DNA of 64,000 bases from contig JAWHQI010000263.1 of the NCBI GenBank assembly GCA_033032865.1, forward strand, positions 3,621,501 to 3,685,500, in the 5' to 3' direction. The position numbers and the translations under genes were made by a program. Positions 9,656 through 21,199 of this stretch are shown one piece after another. The first letter of the stretch is position 1; the number at the start of each line of letters is the position of its first letter. The notes under the pieces were generated by a model that was not told the DNA's origin, searched no databases, and worked only from the letters and a program-made list of their open reading frames with translations. Origin of the DNA: Dactylorhiza incarnata. Lineage: Eukaryota; Streptophyta; Magnoliopsida; Asparagales; Orchidaceae.

Positions 9656-10725
9656 GTCTTAACCTTATTTAGAGAGAAATTGTATCAGCTTTTAATCACC
9701 ACAACAAAGCATTTATATGGAGAAGAAATATGCTAAGTAATCAGAAGAAGGGAGAAATCATATAAACATACTTCATAATAAGTATTTAAGCATGAAAAAA
9801 ATATAGATTGTATCAATATTGTTCAACACATCATTCAGGAGGGGTAGGAGGAGTTTTTCTTTTCCTAGTGAATACTACTGTTTTTGGAGAGGTGGGTTGC
9901 TCCTTCTCAGTAACAGGTGGTTCACTTAGCTCCCCCTGAGTCACAACAGTTTGCTCCCCCTGAAATGGAACTTCCTTTTCTTCTACATTTACCTTTTCAG
10001 TTTCTTTCTCAGCTCCAGCTTCAGTATTTGGCTCCCCCTGAGCTTCAGCTTCTTTTTCTTTCTCTCCTATAGCTTCTTCAGCATCAGTTTCCTTTTCAAC
10101 TTCTTTCTCTGCTCTGCTAGCCTCCCCTTGAAGGAGAACTACTTGATGGGTAGCTTCTCTTGCTATAGAGAGTATACCTGTTATCTGTTCTTCAGTATGT
10201 AGCTCAGGTACAACTTCATTCCCAATGGTCTTGAGTAGATCAGTTTTTGAAGTAGGAAGGGACTTTTGAGAGAGAGATTTGTGACTTGAGGACTGCTCTT
10301 CATCTAATTTCTCCCCCTTCTTGACTTTCTTAGCCGAGGAGGTTAAGAAAGACTTGGTCACTTTAGAGGAAGAGACAGAGGTCTTCAAGCTTTGCACAGA
10401 GGCATTGACCCCATCTATTTGGGTTTGCATGTGCATGATGGAGGATTGAATTTGAGAGCAGTGTCCATCCAGCATGTCCTGAAATTTTTGGGCTGCTGAC
10501 TGGATACACTGGGTGATGAGGTTTTCAGTGGATGGAGATGGTTCATGTTGTGTTGGAGGAGGAGGAGACAATGGAGGAGGAGGTGTATGTGATGAAGGTG
10601 GAGGGGACTGTATCATTTTGATGAGGTGTATTTGATGGAGGAGGTGGAGGAATAGAGGAGGGTTGAGCAGGTGATTGAGTTGGTATTTGTGAAGGTGTGG
10701 ATGATGGTGGTATAGAAGAGATGTC

Positions 10726-10817
10726 TGTAACACCCCAGTTTTGCGGAGCGGAGAGTTAGCGTTGAGAATGGCAAATTTTCTTAACGCACGATCGTGCGCT
10801 TTCTTAACGCACGATCG
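10726..10817 (+). repeat. Truncated 5' LTR of the gypsy remnant
   Basis: Matches 12558 onward (AACACCCCAGTTTTGCGGAG, TTCTTAACGCACGATCG). It breaks off within the AACGCACGATCGTGCG repeats and is followed directly by templated filler. Confidence 0.88.
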
Positions 10818-10855
10818 TGAAGGTGGAGGGGACTGTATCATTTTGATGAGGTGTA

Positions 10856-12520
10856 TTTGACTACGACGTGGAGATTCAGTATACGCCGGGTAAAGCCAAT
10901 GTGGTGGCGAATGCCTTGAGTAGGAAGTACTCCGGGCAAGGTAATTGGATGGAGGCGCATGACGAGCGTTTGATATGAGACTTGGAGTCTCTTGACATTG
11001 CTTGTGCGGCTAGGGGTGAGTCTAGCGTGGCTCGGTTGAACTGGATTGAAATGCAGTGTGATATAACGGATCGAATCCGAGAGGCGACCAGTGCGGACGA
11101 GGAGTGCCAACAGTTGGTGTTGGAGGCTCAGCAAAGCGAAGGCACCGCTTTAGAGATGGTTGGTGGGATTTTGAAAAGAAACGGAAGGGTTTGTGTTCCG
11201 CGCTTTGGCAAGCTTTGCGAGGAGTTAATGTTTGAGGCTCACTTTACGAAGTACACAGTTCATCCAGGAAGTACAAAGATGTACGCGGATATGAAAAAAT
11301 CTTTTTGGTGGCCTGGGATGAAGCGGGATGTAGCTGAGTACGTAAGCCAATGTCAGACATGTGCCTTGGTGAAGGCTGAGTGCCAAAGGCCCGGTGGGTT
11401 CTTGAAGCCTCTTCCCATCCCCGAATGGAAGTTTGATGACATCTCTATGGATTTTGTGCATGGTTTGCCTCGGTCGCGACAGGGTAACGATGCGATTTGG
11501 GTGATAGTGGATCGCCTGACCAAGGTGACTCACTTCATTCCGAATCAGAAGGGCGATGGCGTGGAGAAGCTCGTGGAGCTTTATGTTCGAAACATTGTGC
11601 GGTTGCACGGGATTCCGAAGAGCATCGTTAGTGATTGCGATGGGCGTTTCACTTCGAAGGACTGGAGGTTAGTACAGAAAAGTTTAGGCACAAAGCTCAA
11701 GTTTAGTACCGCATTCCATCCGCAGACCGATGGTCAGACGGAGCAAACGAACCGTACGATGGAGGACATGTTGAGGATGTGTGCTCTCGACTTTGGCAAA
11801 GGTTGGGAAGACCACCTTTTCATGGTGGAGTTCGCCTATAATAATTGTTTCCAGGCGAGCATCAAGATGACGCCATGCGAAGCTTTGTATGGAAGGAAGT
11901 GTCGAACGCCGATGTCTTGGGCAGAGGTGGGAGACACTAAGCTTTTGGGAAAGCAAGTGGTGGAAGATGCTTGCGAGATTGTGCGGACGATTCAGGAGCG
12001 CATGAAGGTTGCTCAGGATCGACAAGTGAAGAATTTTTATGCGCGCCACAGAAATGTGGAGTTTGCAGTGGGCAACATGGTCTACTTGAAGATCAAGCCG
12101 TTCAAGGGTGTTTCACGGGTGCGGGGACTCAAGAAGTTGAGTCCGAGGTATTTGGGTCCGTTCGAGGTTACAGAACGTATAGGCAAAGCATCCTATCGTT
12201 TGGCGTTGTCCGCAGAGTTGAGTGGATTACATGATGTTTTCCATGTCTCTGTGCCGAGGAAAGCTTTGGTGGAGCCGAGCGTCGTGGTCGAAGCGGCGGC
12301 GGTGCCGGTGATGGAGGATTTGGGGGCAAGGGTTCGCCCAGTTTGCGTGGAGGATTTGGAAGTCTAGCAGTTGCGTAACAAGGAAGTCAAGCTTGTAAAG
12401 GTGCGATGAGACAACTGCGGGCGAGACGAATTCTCTTGGGAGCGTGAGCAAGCGATGCGGGAGGATTTCCCGGAACTTTTTGCATCAGGTATGCATCGCA
12501 GTTTTCTGTTTCAGCTTTGA
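10856..12520 (+). pseudogene. Gypsy RNase H end and integrase
   Basis: Opens with the RNase H tail (YDVEIQYTPGKANVVANALS), has TGA at 10976-10978, then continues to TAG at 12365-12367. The zinc-binding region is H.TKYTVHPG...CQTC. The catalytic core shows D in DDISMDFVHGLP, D in SIVSDCDGRF and E in DGQTEQTNRTMEDML. A C-terminal GPF/Y-like region follows (LSPRYLGPFEVTERIGKASY, LHDVFHVSVPRK). After the stop a tail with NEFSWERE-like and DFPELFA text remains, with further stops, resembling the chromodomain-proximal end of chromoviruses. It catalysed cDNA insertion in the parent element. Here it is a fragment without reverse transcriptase. Confidence 0.9.
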
Positions 12521-12557
12521 AATTTCGGGGACGAAATTCTTTTAAGGGGGGTGGAGT

Positions 12558-14447
12558 TGTAACACCCCAGTTTTGCGGAGCGGAGAGTTAGCGTTAAGAA
12601 TGACAAATTTTCTTAACGCACGATCGTGCGTTTTCTTAACGCACGATCGATCCGACCGTGCGTGCTCTCCGACGGGCGAAAATGGTGTTTCTGTCGTTAG
12701 TCGTGCGTTTTAACGCACGGTCGTGCGTTCGACCGTGCGTTCGGAAACAGATCCGTAATCAGAGTAAAATCGGGGTGTCCGTTTGGTTTAGATTTCGATC
12801 GGACGGCTGTGAGGTGTTTGTGGGAGAACCCTAAGTAGGGTTGAGAAGGTCTCCTCTTCATTATTCTTTTCATTTGGAGTTTTGAGGGTTTGAGAGAGAG
12901 AGAGAGGGTTTGGAGGAGGAAGAAGCTAGATCTCGCCATTGTTGGAGCTTCGGAGCTCCGTTCGCCGATCCGAGACCGGCAGCGCGTAGGGAACGTCGAG
13001 ACGCTCCTTCTCCGTTTCTTTTCAAGTTTCCATGGCTAGGAGGAGATCTCAAAAGGTAACGACATTTCTCCTCCCCGTCTTTAGGATGCGTGCGTGGCAT
13101 CCCTTATTTTCTGCATTTTTGGCACCGGATCCGTCGAGTGAGAGGGATCCGGGTCGCCTTGGTTCAAAAGGAACCATCAGGTTGATTGAGTCCATCCCCG
13201 ACATGATTTGCACTAGAGATCCGCTCCGTTAGCGGATTAGGCATTGTGGGTGAAGCCGGATTTGCGACCGTTGGTCCGATTCGTTGATGTTGATTGACGC
13301 GTATTTTAGGGGTTTTTGCTAGAAATTCGATTGCGGCGAAAATGTCGTTGTGATGCCCTTGTAATTTCGTATGAGAACGAATGTTGGTTTGTGGGCGGGG
13401 AAATATTGTGCGTGAGTTATGGCTTGTGATGGTGGCATGAACAGGTGGGGTTCTTGGCCATGGGCTACGATGCCCCTTTTGGAAATTGATGGTGGCAAGA
13501 ACAGGTGGGGTTCTTGGCCATGGGCTACGATGCCCTTTTGGGGGAACTGATGAGTACCCTATGATGGTGGCAAGAACAGGTGGGGTTCTTGGCCATGGGC
13601 TACGATGCCCTTGGGGGTAGTGATGAATAACCTGTGGTTGTGATTGATTGTGGCAAGAACAGGTGGGGTTCTTGGCCATGGGCTACGACGCCCCTTGGGG
13701 AAAAATTGATGATTACCTTTGTGTTTGTGATGTGATGATGATGTATGATGATGTGCTAGATTCATACGCTTTAGGGTGCCTTGGGTGAAACCCGGGTTTG
13801 CATTCATTTTGCATTGGTAGACCCCTTTTTATTATCTGCTCAACATAGAAACGTGGATGATGTTTGTGACACTCATGCCTGTATTTATGTTGCTTTTCTT
13901 TATGTACATTTGCATACGAAGTGCTGACTTGCAGGGTGAAGTAGTTCCCCGGGGTCCGCTAGGACGACCGGGAGGAGGGATGTTGTTACACCGTTTGTGG
14001 TCAGCCATAGCTGACCCTCGTTTACCGCTCTTTGTGATTTGGTTGCAGGGCAAGAATCGCAGGCTGGACCCAGCGCGCCGGCCAAAAAGGCCTAAAGCCA
14101 CATGAAGTGCTTAGTTTGTTTTCCTGCATTACTTTCTTTATATTACGTTGTAACCGGCTTGCATGCCGAGGTAGTTTAGGGAAAAACTATCTTTCCCCTT
14201 TGGTTGGGATGTCTTTTTAGTATTGAATGTTTGGTGATTTGGACTTTGGTTTTGTAAGGCCTTAAGGCCAGTTGGACTCCTATGTACTGTGGACAATCTC
14301 TGTGGTTTTAGTTTGTTTCCGCTGTGTTATCTGAGTTTTGAGATTGGGTAGTTAATATCATCTTTTAATACTAAAGCTGTGGCAGTCATATGCTGTGGGG
14401 TCCCGGCCGGACCCATATTATATGGTCATTACAGGGGAGGTGTTGCA
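12558..14447 (+). repeat. 3' LTR of the gypsy remnant (1.89 kb)
   Basis: Preceded by the purine tract TTTTAAGGGGGGTGGAG and starts TGTAACACCCC. The 12600-12740 segment is packed with palindromic AACGCACGATCGTGCG motifs. The part at 13430-13700 holds four tandem copies of a longer unit. The terminus GGTGTTGCA is the degenerate inverse of the LTR start. Confidence 0.85.
13430..13700 (+). repeat. Four tandem copies of a ~60-85 bp unit inside the LTR
   Basis: The core AACAGGTGGGGTTCTTGGCC ATGGGCTACGATGCCC recurs at about 13440, 13500, 13574 and 13659 with spacers of unequal length. The minus-strand frame over it encodes a repeated PWPRTPPVLATI peptide and is not a gene. Confidence 0.85.
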
Positions 14448-15317
14448 ATGTCTGTATGAGGAGGAGGAGGAGGTGAAGATGGATGAGCAGGAGAGTTAGG
14501 AGGAGATGGAGTCCTTTCAGGAATGGCACCAGGCTTGGGGATTTGCCTGGTCCATTTTGAGAAGAGTGCAATGGACATCCTTTTGTCAGGAGGGATGGGA
14601 ATTCCTTTTGACCTGCATAGGTCAGGAAAGGAGTGGAAGAGGACTTGACTCATAATCCTCATGTAGGCATTCTCTTTGTGAGAATATTTGTAGCCTATCA
14701 TTTTGAGTAAGCAGCTGCCCCAGTCTACTTTCTTCTTGAGCACAAGGGCCCCCATGAGATTCAGTTGCTGCCTGGGCACTACATCATGGGCAGAGATCTT
14801 ACATAGTAGTACTTTTCCTACTATGTCTGCCAGTAGCCTATACTCATCAGAAAAATCTATTTTCTTCAGATGGATTGGTCTATCTTTTGAGAACTTCATT
14901 GTGATTAGTAAATTCTTGATTTCATCAGGGGTGAGTTCCACAGGTTCATCACCTGATAAGGGAATGGAAAAGGAGATTTATTTAGTTACTCTTTTTAGAA
15001 AATAACTTGCTTTCCCTATTTGATTTGAACAAGGATAATATTGCAATGTACCTGATGAAAGATCAAAGGTGTTCCTAATGTGTTCAGCAGAGATTGAGAC
15101 AGGTGTCTCATATATTGTTCCAGTGATTTCTCCTTGTTCAGATATCTAAACATGAGCCATTAGCTCTGTGAGTTCTGTCTCCAGGAGCTTGCATCTTGTG
15201 GAGATGAGCTTATCTAGGCCAGCTTCAGTGAAGAGAGCTATGATGCTCTTATAATTTAGGCGGCGGCTTGGAAGGATTCGAGGTCAATGTCGAAACTAGA
15301 GTTTATCTTGGGAGCCA

Positions 15318-15770
15318 TTTTAGGTTAGTGAGAGAGAGGAAGAGATGGCTGGACTGAGAGGTAAGAAGGATGAAAGATGCAGAGTGCGAGAGGATTTCTA
15401 ACTGAAGAGTCTATTTAAGTCAGGTGAAACGTCGAAACGAGACACAATTCGAGGCTTATTCGGCACTACAGTAGATGTGATCGAAAAATATTTTAATATT
15501 GCCGCTCTTTTTCATGAAGTCGACGTTACGTCGAGTGGAATTCGACATAAGCGTTGATACAGTCTGAGTTAAGATGTTAGGGTTTCCTATCGACGTATGC
15601 ATCGATCGAAGTCGACGCATGCGTCATTTTTATTTATAATTATTGGTTATCGACGATGCGTCGATTAATAAGTCTACGTGACTTTCATTTTGCCTGAAAC
15701 TTCTTGGTTTCTCTTGAGAGATTATTTCTTCCTGCTCATAATGTTTTCTAAGTCAGTCTTGGACTAATTT
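15318..15770 (-). other. Non-coding spacer of the copia element, CGTCGA-rich
   Basis: Between gag and the env-position gene, where pol would normally sit. Contains repeated TCGACG/CGTCGA (15520-15680), the same motif cluster as in the LTRs. No reverse transcriptase or integrase remnant is visible. Confidence 0.6.
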
Positions 15771-18149
15771 TTATAAATAATTAGATTGATTGTGCCAACA
15801 TTGTTTGGCAATGTGGCATGTTTTATTGCAGATATAACATCTGACTATCTTTAGATTATGGGAATTTGAGTTTAGAGAGAGATAGTGGTGTTGATTAAGA
15901 TAGAAATTTTGATTATGATAGAAATTTTGGTTAGGATAGAAGTTTTGATTAGGATAGAAATTATGATTATGATAGAAATTTTGGTTAGGATAGAAGTTTT
16001 GATTAGGATAGAAATTATGATCAGGATGAATGGGTCCTGAATGGGGGTTAAGATGGAAAGTTTTTGGAGAATAGACATGTCCTGTAATTATGTTGCTCTG
16101 AGTTTTTATGCGTCGATATCTATTCGACGTATGTTGATAGTTGCGTCGATTTATATTCGGCGCTTTCTCCAGATTGTGTTGATCTAAAATCGTCGCATGT
16201 AAGAAGTTGCGTCGATTGGAAGTCGACGTACTTTTATTCAAGCACCGAGTTGAGGTCGAAGCATCTGAGAGATTGCGTCGAGTAGAATTCGACGCACTAT
16301 CATTCATGCGTCGATATGAAGTCGACGCAATTGTGTTTTCACAAATTTTATTTTTCACTTTTTCTGATTTTATTTCTTTATGAGTTGTTTCTTTTGGCTT
16401 AGTTGCCTTCTTAGAAGTAGTTTGAGAGTCTTCATCTGTATAGTATGACGTTTCATCAAAATGGTTTATCTCATTGAGGGAGTCTTCTTCCTTATTTTGT
16501 GAGTCTTCTTCTTGGTTTATTGATTTAGTGGGTTTAGTGAATTTAACAGGGCTCATCCAAGCAGGTTTGTTGGATTGAATTAGACTAGCTGAGGGATCAG
16601 CTCCTAGCCCAAGATTTTTATGTCTTCTTGTTTGTTTTTCTGTGATTTCTTTAAGTGTTTGACTTCTCATTTTTATTGATTCTTCAAAAGCTTTTGCTTG
16701 GGATACCTTATTCTTAAGGAGCTGGTTTTCTACTTTAGCCCTCTATATTTCTTTTTCTCTGATGTTAGCCCTTAACTCATAATTTTTAGAACAAGTATCC
16801 TCTATATTTCTCTGGTTTTTAATGACATTAATTTGTTCTTTTAGATTCTTAAATTCTTGTTTAGCTTTTAGTTGATCTAAACATAATCCTTTAAAATCCT
16901 TTTTGAAATCATCACACAGAAAATCTATGTCATCAAAAATGCTTACCTCATCCTTATCCTCAGATTCCTCTATGAGAATAAGACTATTTTCTTTATCATC
17001 TTCAGAAGAGATGCTTCCTTCTGATTCTGTCTCACTCCTTAATTTAGCACCATGTTCTTCCTTTGAGCTTTCAAGAGCCATTAAGCATAGGTCTTCTTGC
17101 TTAGACTCTTTATTGTCACTTTTGGATGAGGTGCTGTCCTCAGAATCTGTTTCATTCCAAGCTTCTGCAATGAAGCCTCTTTCTTTCTTCTTCCCCTTTT
17201 TCTTGAGATCTTTCTTTTTCAGATCTTTATTTTTCTCAGTATTTTCTGGACATTCTGGTACAATGTGTCCAGTTTTCCTGCAGGAATAACAAATGATTTC
17301 TTTAGTAGGAGTTTTATCATACCTTGGTTTTGATTCTCTCCTTCTAGACCCATCTGTCCTGACCCATTTCTTGAATCTTCTAGCCAGGAGGCTGAATAAT
17401 TCTTCTTCAGTGACATGAGTCTCTTCTTCTGTTGCTTTCAAAGCAATGTTTCTATCTTTTGAGGAGGTTGAAGTGCTTCCTCTTCTTTCCTTCTCTTCTC
17501 TGGTTTTCAGCAGTTGCTCATAGGATTTGATTTTTCCTAAGAGGGCATCTGTTGAGATTTACTTTTGCCCTCTTGTATCTCTTATTGCCTATATTCTTGA
17601 GTCCCATGAACTTGGGAGACTCATTAACAGTTTGTCATTGATCTCTGTGAGAGAGATCTCTCTATCCAGGCTCCTTAATTGATTGATGATCAGACTGAAT
17701 CTGTCATACATCTCAGATATGCTTTCTTCATGCTTCTTTTGAAAGTTCTCATATTGGGAGATCAATAGAGCCTTTCTATCTTTCCTTTCATCGGCACTTC
17801 CTTCTACCATCTTGGTAAGAGCCTCCCAGATTTCTTTGGCTGATTCACAGTCAACAACCTTTTGAAAGATTTCATCTGAGAGGGTTGAGACAAGAATGTT
17901 CACAACTTTTGCATCACATGTTCCTGCCTTCTTCTCTTCAACTGTCCACTCAGCCCTTGGGACAAGTGTTTGAGTCAATTCACCACTTGAGTCTCTTCTA
18001 TAAGGTTTGGGAGGACCAGTCAAAATAACATTAAATAATTCTTCATCAATAGAATTCATATAGATCCTAATTCTTATTTTCCAAACTGTAAACTTTTCAA
18101 GATTGCACATTGGTGGTCTGGTAGAAGCATAATCTTTGATTTGTGCCAT
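15771..18149 (-). pseudogene. Copia gag polyprotein, one frame with three stops
   Basis: Gag packages the element RNA. A start at MAQIKDYAS (18149) suits the family better than the upstream Met. The first ~190 residues are the UBN2-type gag domain (KFTVWKIRIRIYMNSIDEEL, LPSSWDSRI). A CCHC knuckle CYSCRKTGHIVPEC lies near 17290 and a second knuckle-like CYICNKTCHIAKQC near 15825, preceded by Asn/Phe/Tyr repeats (PNQNFY) over 15895-16020 from an 18-bp tandem repeat. Frames 18149-17589, 17441-16743 and 16670-15771 are all in the same phase; they are separated only by stops near 17589, 17560 and 16743, without frameshift. The 16100-16330 part is coded by CGTCGA-rich DNA giving NRR/RYRR repeats. 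Confidence 0.8.
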
Positions 18150-18229
18150 GTGAAAAATAGTTTTTAGAAATATATATATAAGAGGTAGGATCTTTTTGAT
18201 CAAGGAGTTAACCTTTTTAGATCAACCTC

Positions 18230-18243
18230 CCTCTAATACCAAT
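18230..18243 (-). other. Primer-binding site of the copia element
   Basis: On the minus strand, just inside the LTR, ATTGGTATTAGAGG resembles the TGGTATCAGAGC sequence complementary to initiator-Met tRNA, common in plant copia elements. Confidence 0.7.
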
Positions 18244-19552
18244 TGAAAGTGCATAGTTAACCACACTAGAATTCTCTACAGGGGGGGGGGGTGAATAGAG
18301 ATTTAAATAAATTTTGTGCAAAGTTAACAAATATATATATATATATGTGTGTAATAATCACAGAATTAAGCTTCTCACACGCACCAACAAGAATTAAGTA
18401 AATAAAGAAAGAAATAGCAAAATGAAAATCACAGCACAACACAAAGAAATATAGTGGTTCCCCAAACTTTGGGTAGTCCACTCTTCTACCCCTTGATAGG
18501 AATTCACTATCTTGCACTGAGTCTTTTGATAAGGAGACTCTTAGAACCAGCCTGAGTCTTTTGATAAGGAGACTCTTAGAACCAGTACAGCTGAATTTTT
18601 TGAAGAGAGATTCTAAAAACTCTTTTACACAATTGAAGTTGAAATAAGAATGAGAAGAAGAATTAGAAGAAATATTTAAAACAAGAAAGAATCTTCTTCC
18701 TAGCAAGAAGATTAGAAGCACAAGAATAGTGAATGTAATCTCTCTTCTATAGTGAGAAGGAGTTTGTAAGCTTTTCTCTCTTTTGTGAGAGCTTTCAGAA
18801 TTTGCAGCAGAATGGCTTCGGAAGGAGGAGAAGATGAAAGCTTTTTCTTTGCTGCAGCACACTATCTCTTTTCTCAGATTTCTCACTCTTCACTTGAGAG
18901 CTCTTCTTCTTTTTCAAATGTATATGGTGGATCACTAGTCATTATTCTCTGCCGACCTCCTCTTTATTTATAGCTCTGTTTCAAAAGATGTTGCTAAAGG
19001 AGAATAATCAATCAGCAATTAGAGAGAAAAAGTTTCCATAATAATTAAATCTGTAGAAGGAAAGAATTCATTCTGATTTCAAATAATATCAATAATAATC
19101 TTAATCAAATTAGCCAAGAATCAAATAGAAGGAAAGACTGATTCAGAATGACTATAAAAGAATAATATCATTCCATAAAAATCAGATCTACAGAAAGAAG
19201 GAAAGAGATCTGGCGTGTTTTTGAATTTCTTATAGAAATCGACGTGCGTCGATTACTATTCAACGTAAACGTCGATTTCATCCTGGCTGGACGTCGAGAG
19301 GAGAATAAGGAAGGTGCGTCGACTAAGGTGCGTCGACTTTATTAAATGCGTCGACTAGAAGTCATAGGTACGTCGACAAAGATTACGTCGAATTCTTCTT
19401 AGAGTTACTTCGACTCATTCTGAGAGAAACGTCGACTACATTTCGACGTTGCGTCGAATACTATTCGACGCATATTTACTTAGCCTAATTTTCATTCTTA
19501 GAATTTATATTCTACTCAATTCTAGGGGTTAAGATAAATCATTTCCCCAACA
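18244..19552 (-). repeat. 5' LTR of the pol-less copia element
   Basis: Starts TGTTGGGG at 19552 and ends CACTTTCA at 18244 on the minus strand. Carries the CGTCGA cluster (19235-19475) in the presumed U3, upstream of the TATA motif. The long minus frame over it is LTR sequence, not a gene. Confidence 0.88.
18966..18974 (-). promoter_or_regulatory. TATA box of the copia 5' LTR
   Basis: CTATAAATA on the minus strand (plus TATTTATAG), in the middle of the LTR as expected for the U3/R boundary. The 3' LTR has it at about 9054. Confidence 0.55.
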
Positions 19553-19557
19553 CGCGT

Positions 19558-21120
19558 GTTATAGAGCTGCTATTTCCAAACATTGCACTTCCACTTTGCT
19601 TGCCAAAAAATATCAACATCATCTTCGGAGTAACCCGGAATGGCCTGTAGATTCAATGCAAGAAATGATGCAAATGAAGAACAAAACTTCATTATCTATT
19701 TGGAAAATGTACAAAGCTAAGAAACATGCTAACAAATTGAATTATGGGATCGAATTGGAACAATATGCTAGATTATGGGATTACTGCGAGGAAATTCGTA
19801 GGACAAACCCTGACACAACTATAAAAGTGAAGTGTAAGCACGTGCTAGATTCTTCTACATGCACATTTAAGAAGTTATATATCTGTTGGGGTGCTTTAAA
19901 AAAGGGGTTCCTTGCTGGTTGCAGACCAGATATAGGTTTAGATGGCACACACCTAAAGACATCTACTGGTGGAGTTTTATTATCTGCAGTTGGCATAGAT
20001 GACAATAATGGTATGTTTCCAATTGCATATGCTATAGTGTTGAAAGAAAATAGAAAATCATGGGAATGGTTTGTTGGCTTACTTATTCAAGACTTAAATA
20101 TTGTGAATAACTATGTTTGGACCATCATATCTGATAAACAAAAGGGTCTAATTAGAGCAGTTGAAGAGCTATTACCTAATGCCGAGCATAGGTTTTGTTT
20201 GCGACAAATGTATAATAATTTCAAACTCAAGCATAAGGGTATACATATTAAATCTTTTATATGGAAGGCTGCATCAGCAACAAGAGTTATTGATTTTAAT
20301 TGTGAAATTGAAAAGTTGAAGGCCCATAATATTGCTGCTTACGATTGGATTATTCAAAGACATCCTAGAAATTGGGCAAGATCTCATTTTAGCACTTGGC
20401 CAAAATGTGATTTATTACTAAACAATTTATGTGAATGTTTCAATAATGTTATTCTAAAGGCTAGAGGCAAACCTATTATAACGTTACTTGAGATTATAAG
20501 AGTCATTTTGATGAAGAGAGTTCACACAAGAATGGATAAGTTGCTTAAATATAATGGAGACATTTGTCCTGCAATACAAAAGATTTTGGAGAATAACAAG
20601 AAAGGGGTTCAAGACTATACTCTGGGGTGGAATGGAAATGACAAATTTGCGGTGAAGGGGTGGCTTAGTGACAAATGGATTGTTGATTTATCTACCAAAA
20701 GGTGCAGTTTCAATAAGTGGGACCTTAGTGGTATTCCATGTGTGCATGCTATATCATGCATTTTCTACAAAAGAGAGGATGTTGAGGACTATGTTGATTT
20801 TTGGTTCAAAAAAGATACATTTTTGAAGGCATATGAACATATGCTAAACCCAATAAAAGGACAAAAGGAATGACCCAATTCCAACCTCATTCCCGTGGTT
20901 CCTTGGTTTGAAAAGCAGAAGAAACCCGGTAGACCTTCAGGTCATGTTAGAAGAAGGGAAACAGATGAGATAGACACTAAAAAGTATGGCTAAAAACGAC
21001 ATGGTGTGAAGTATACATGCTCCAAATGTGGAGGAAAGGGGCATAATAAAAAGGGTTGTAGTCAACCCCCTGATATTTTCGCAACAACTACGTCAAAATC
21101 TACTTTGCGATCAAAATTAC
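19558..21120 (+). pseudogene. MULE transposase, catalytic and C-terminal part
   Basis: Continues the frame broken at 8315. Contains the MULE transposase core: first Asp in IGLDGTHLK, second Asp in WTIISDKQKGL with the CxxH-like RFCLRQMY, and a downstream Glu in NNLCECFNNVI, consistent with the DDE triad. A SWIM zinc finger follows (CSFNKWDLSGIPCVHA). TGA at 20871-20873 interrupts before PGRPSGHVRRR. Another stop (TAA near 20992) precedes a CCHC knuckle CSKCGGKGHNKKGC. A splice donor GTTAGT follows KSTLRSKLP near 21123, with acceptor TGCTGTAG near 21195. The protein would cut and join the terminal repeats of the element. With the upstream TAG there are three nonsense codons. Confidence 0.9.
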
Positions 21121-21199
21121 CGGTTAGTATACTATTTAGTTTTAATTTTAGTAGTCATATTTTCAAAATAAATTACTAACTTACATCTGCTGTAGGTAA

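Larger units (their letters stand above)
10726..14447 (+). mobile_element. Internally deleted Ty3/gypsy element, nested in the copia element
   Basis: Begins TGTAACACCCC at 10726 and ends GGTGTTGCA at 14447, flanked by an exact 5-bp target duplication ATGTC (10721-10725 and 14448-14452). The left LTR keeps only 92 bp (10726-10817). Then come 43 bp copied from the host copia element (10818-10860), then the end of RNase H and the integrase, then a full right LTR (12558-14447). Gag, protease and reverse transcriptase are deleted. Plus orientation, opposite to its host element. Confidence 0.9.
9831..15317 (-). pseudogene. Env-position ORF of the copia element (putative plant transposon protein), split
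   Basis: Begins MAPKINSSFDIDLESF near 15317, shifts frame once, continues FTEAGLDKLISTRCKLL... and reaches a splice donor (CATCAG|GTAC, 15052/15051). The acceptor TTATCAG at 14953 opens the second exon (VELTPDEIKNLL..., FSDEYRLLADIVGKVLLCK, MGALVLKKKVDWG, KGIPIPPDKRMS). It then runs into a Pro/Ser-rich linker where the gypsy remnant 10726-14447 inserted. Beyond it the frame ending at 9831 resumes with proline clusters, an amphipathic segment (TENLITQCIQSAAQKFQD) and a Glu/Lys-rich tail. SIRE-type copia elements carry such an extra gene after pol; its function is unknown. At least two frameshifts plus the insertion make it non-functional. Confidence 0.7.
8316..19552 (-). mobile_element. Ty1/copia-type LTR retrotransposon lacking pol, nested in the MULE
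   Basis: LTRs at 8316-9641 and 18244-19552 (about 1.3 kb, highly similar) with ends TGTTGG...CTTTCA on the minus strand. Target duplication is CACGT (8311-8315) versus CGCGT (19553-19557), one mismatch. The primer-binding site next to the right LTR reads TGGTATTAGAGG on the minus strand, close to the initiator-Met tRNA type, and a purine tract AAATATGGGGAGAT borders the left LTR, so transcription runs right to left. The interior has a gag frame and an env-position gene but no protease, integrase or reverse transcriptase. It must have been mobilised by a relative. A gypsy remnant (10726-14447) interrupts it. Confidence 0.88.

Noticed and set aside
13164..13679. His/Pro-rich minus-strand protein with four repeats
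   Set aside because: Antisense translation of the tandem repeat inside the gypsy LTR.
18266..18886. 206-residue minus-strand open frame
   Set aside because: Lies wholly in the copia LTR, and the other LTR carries the same DNA with interrupted frames.
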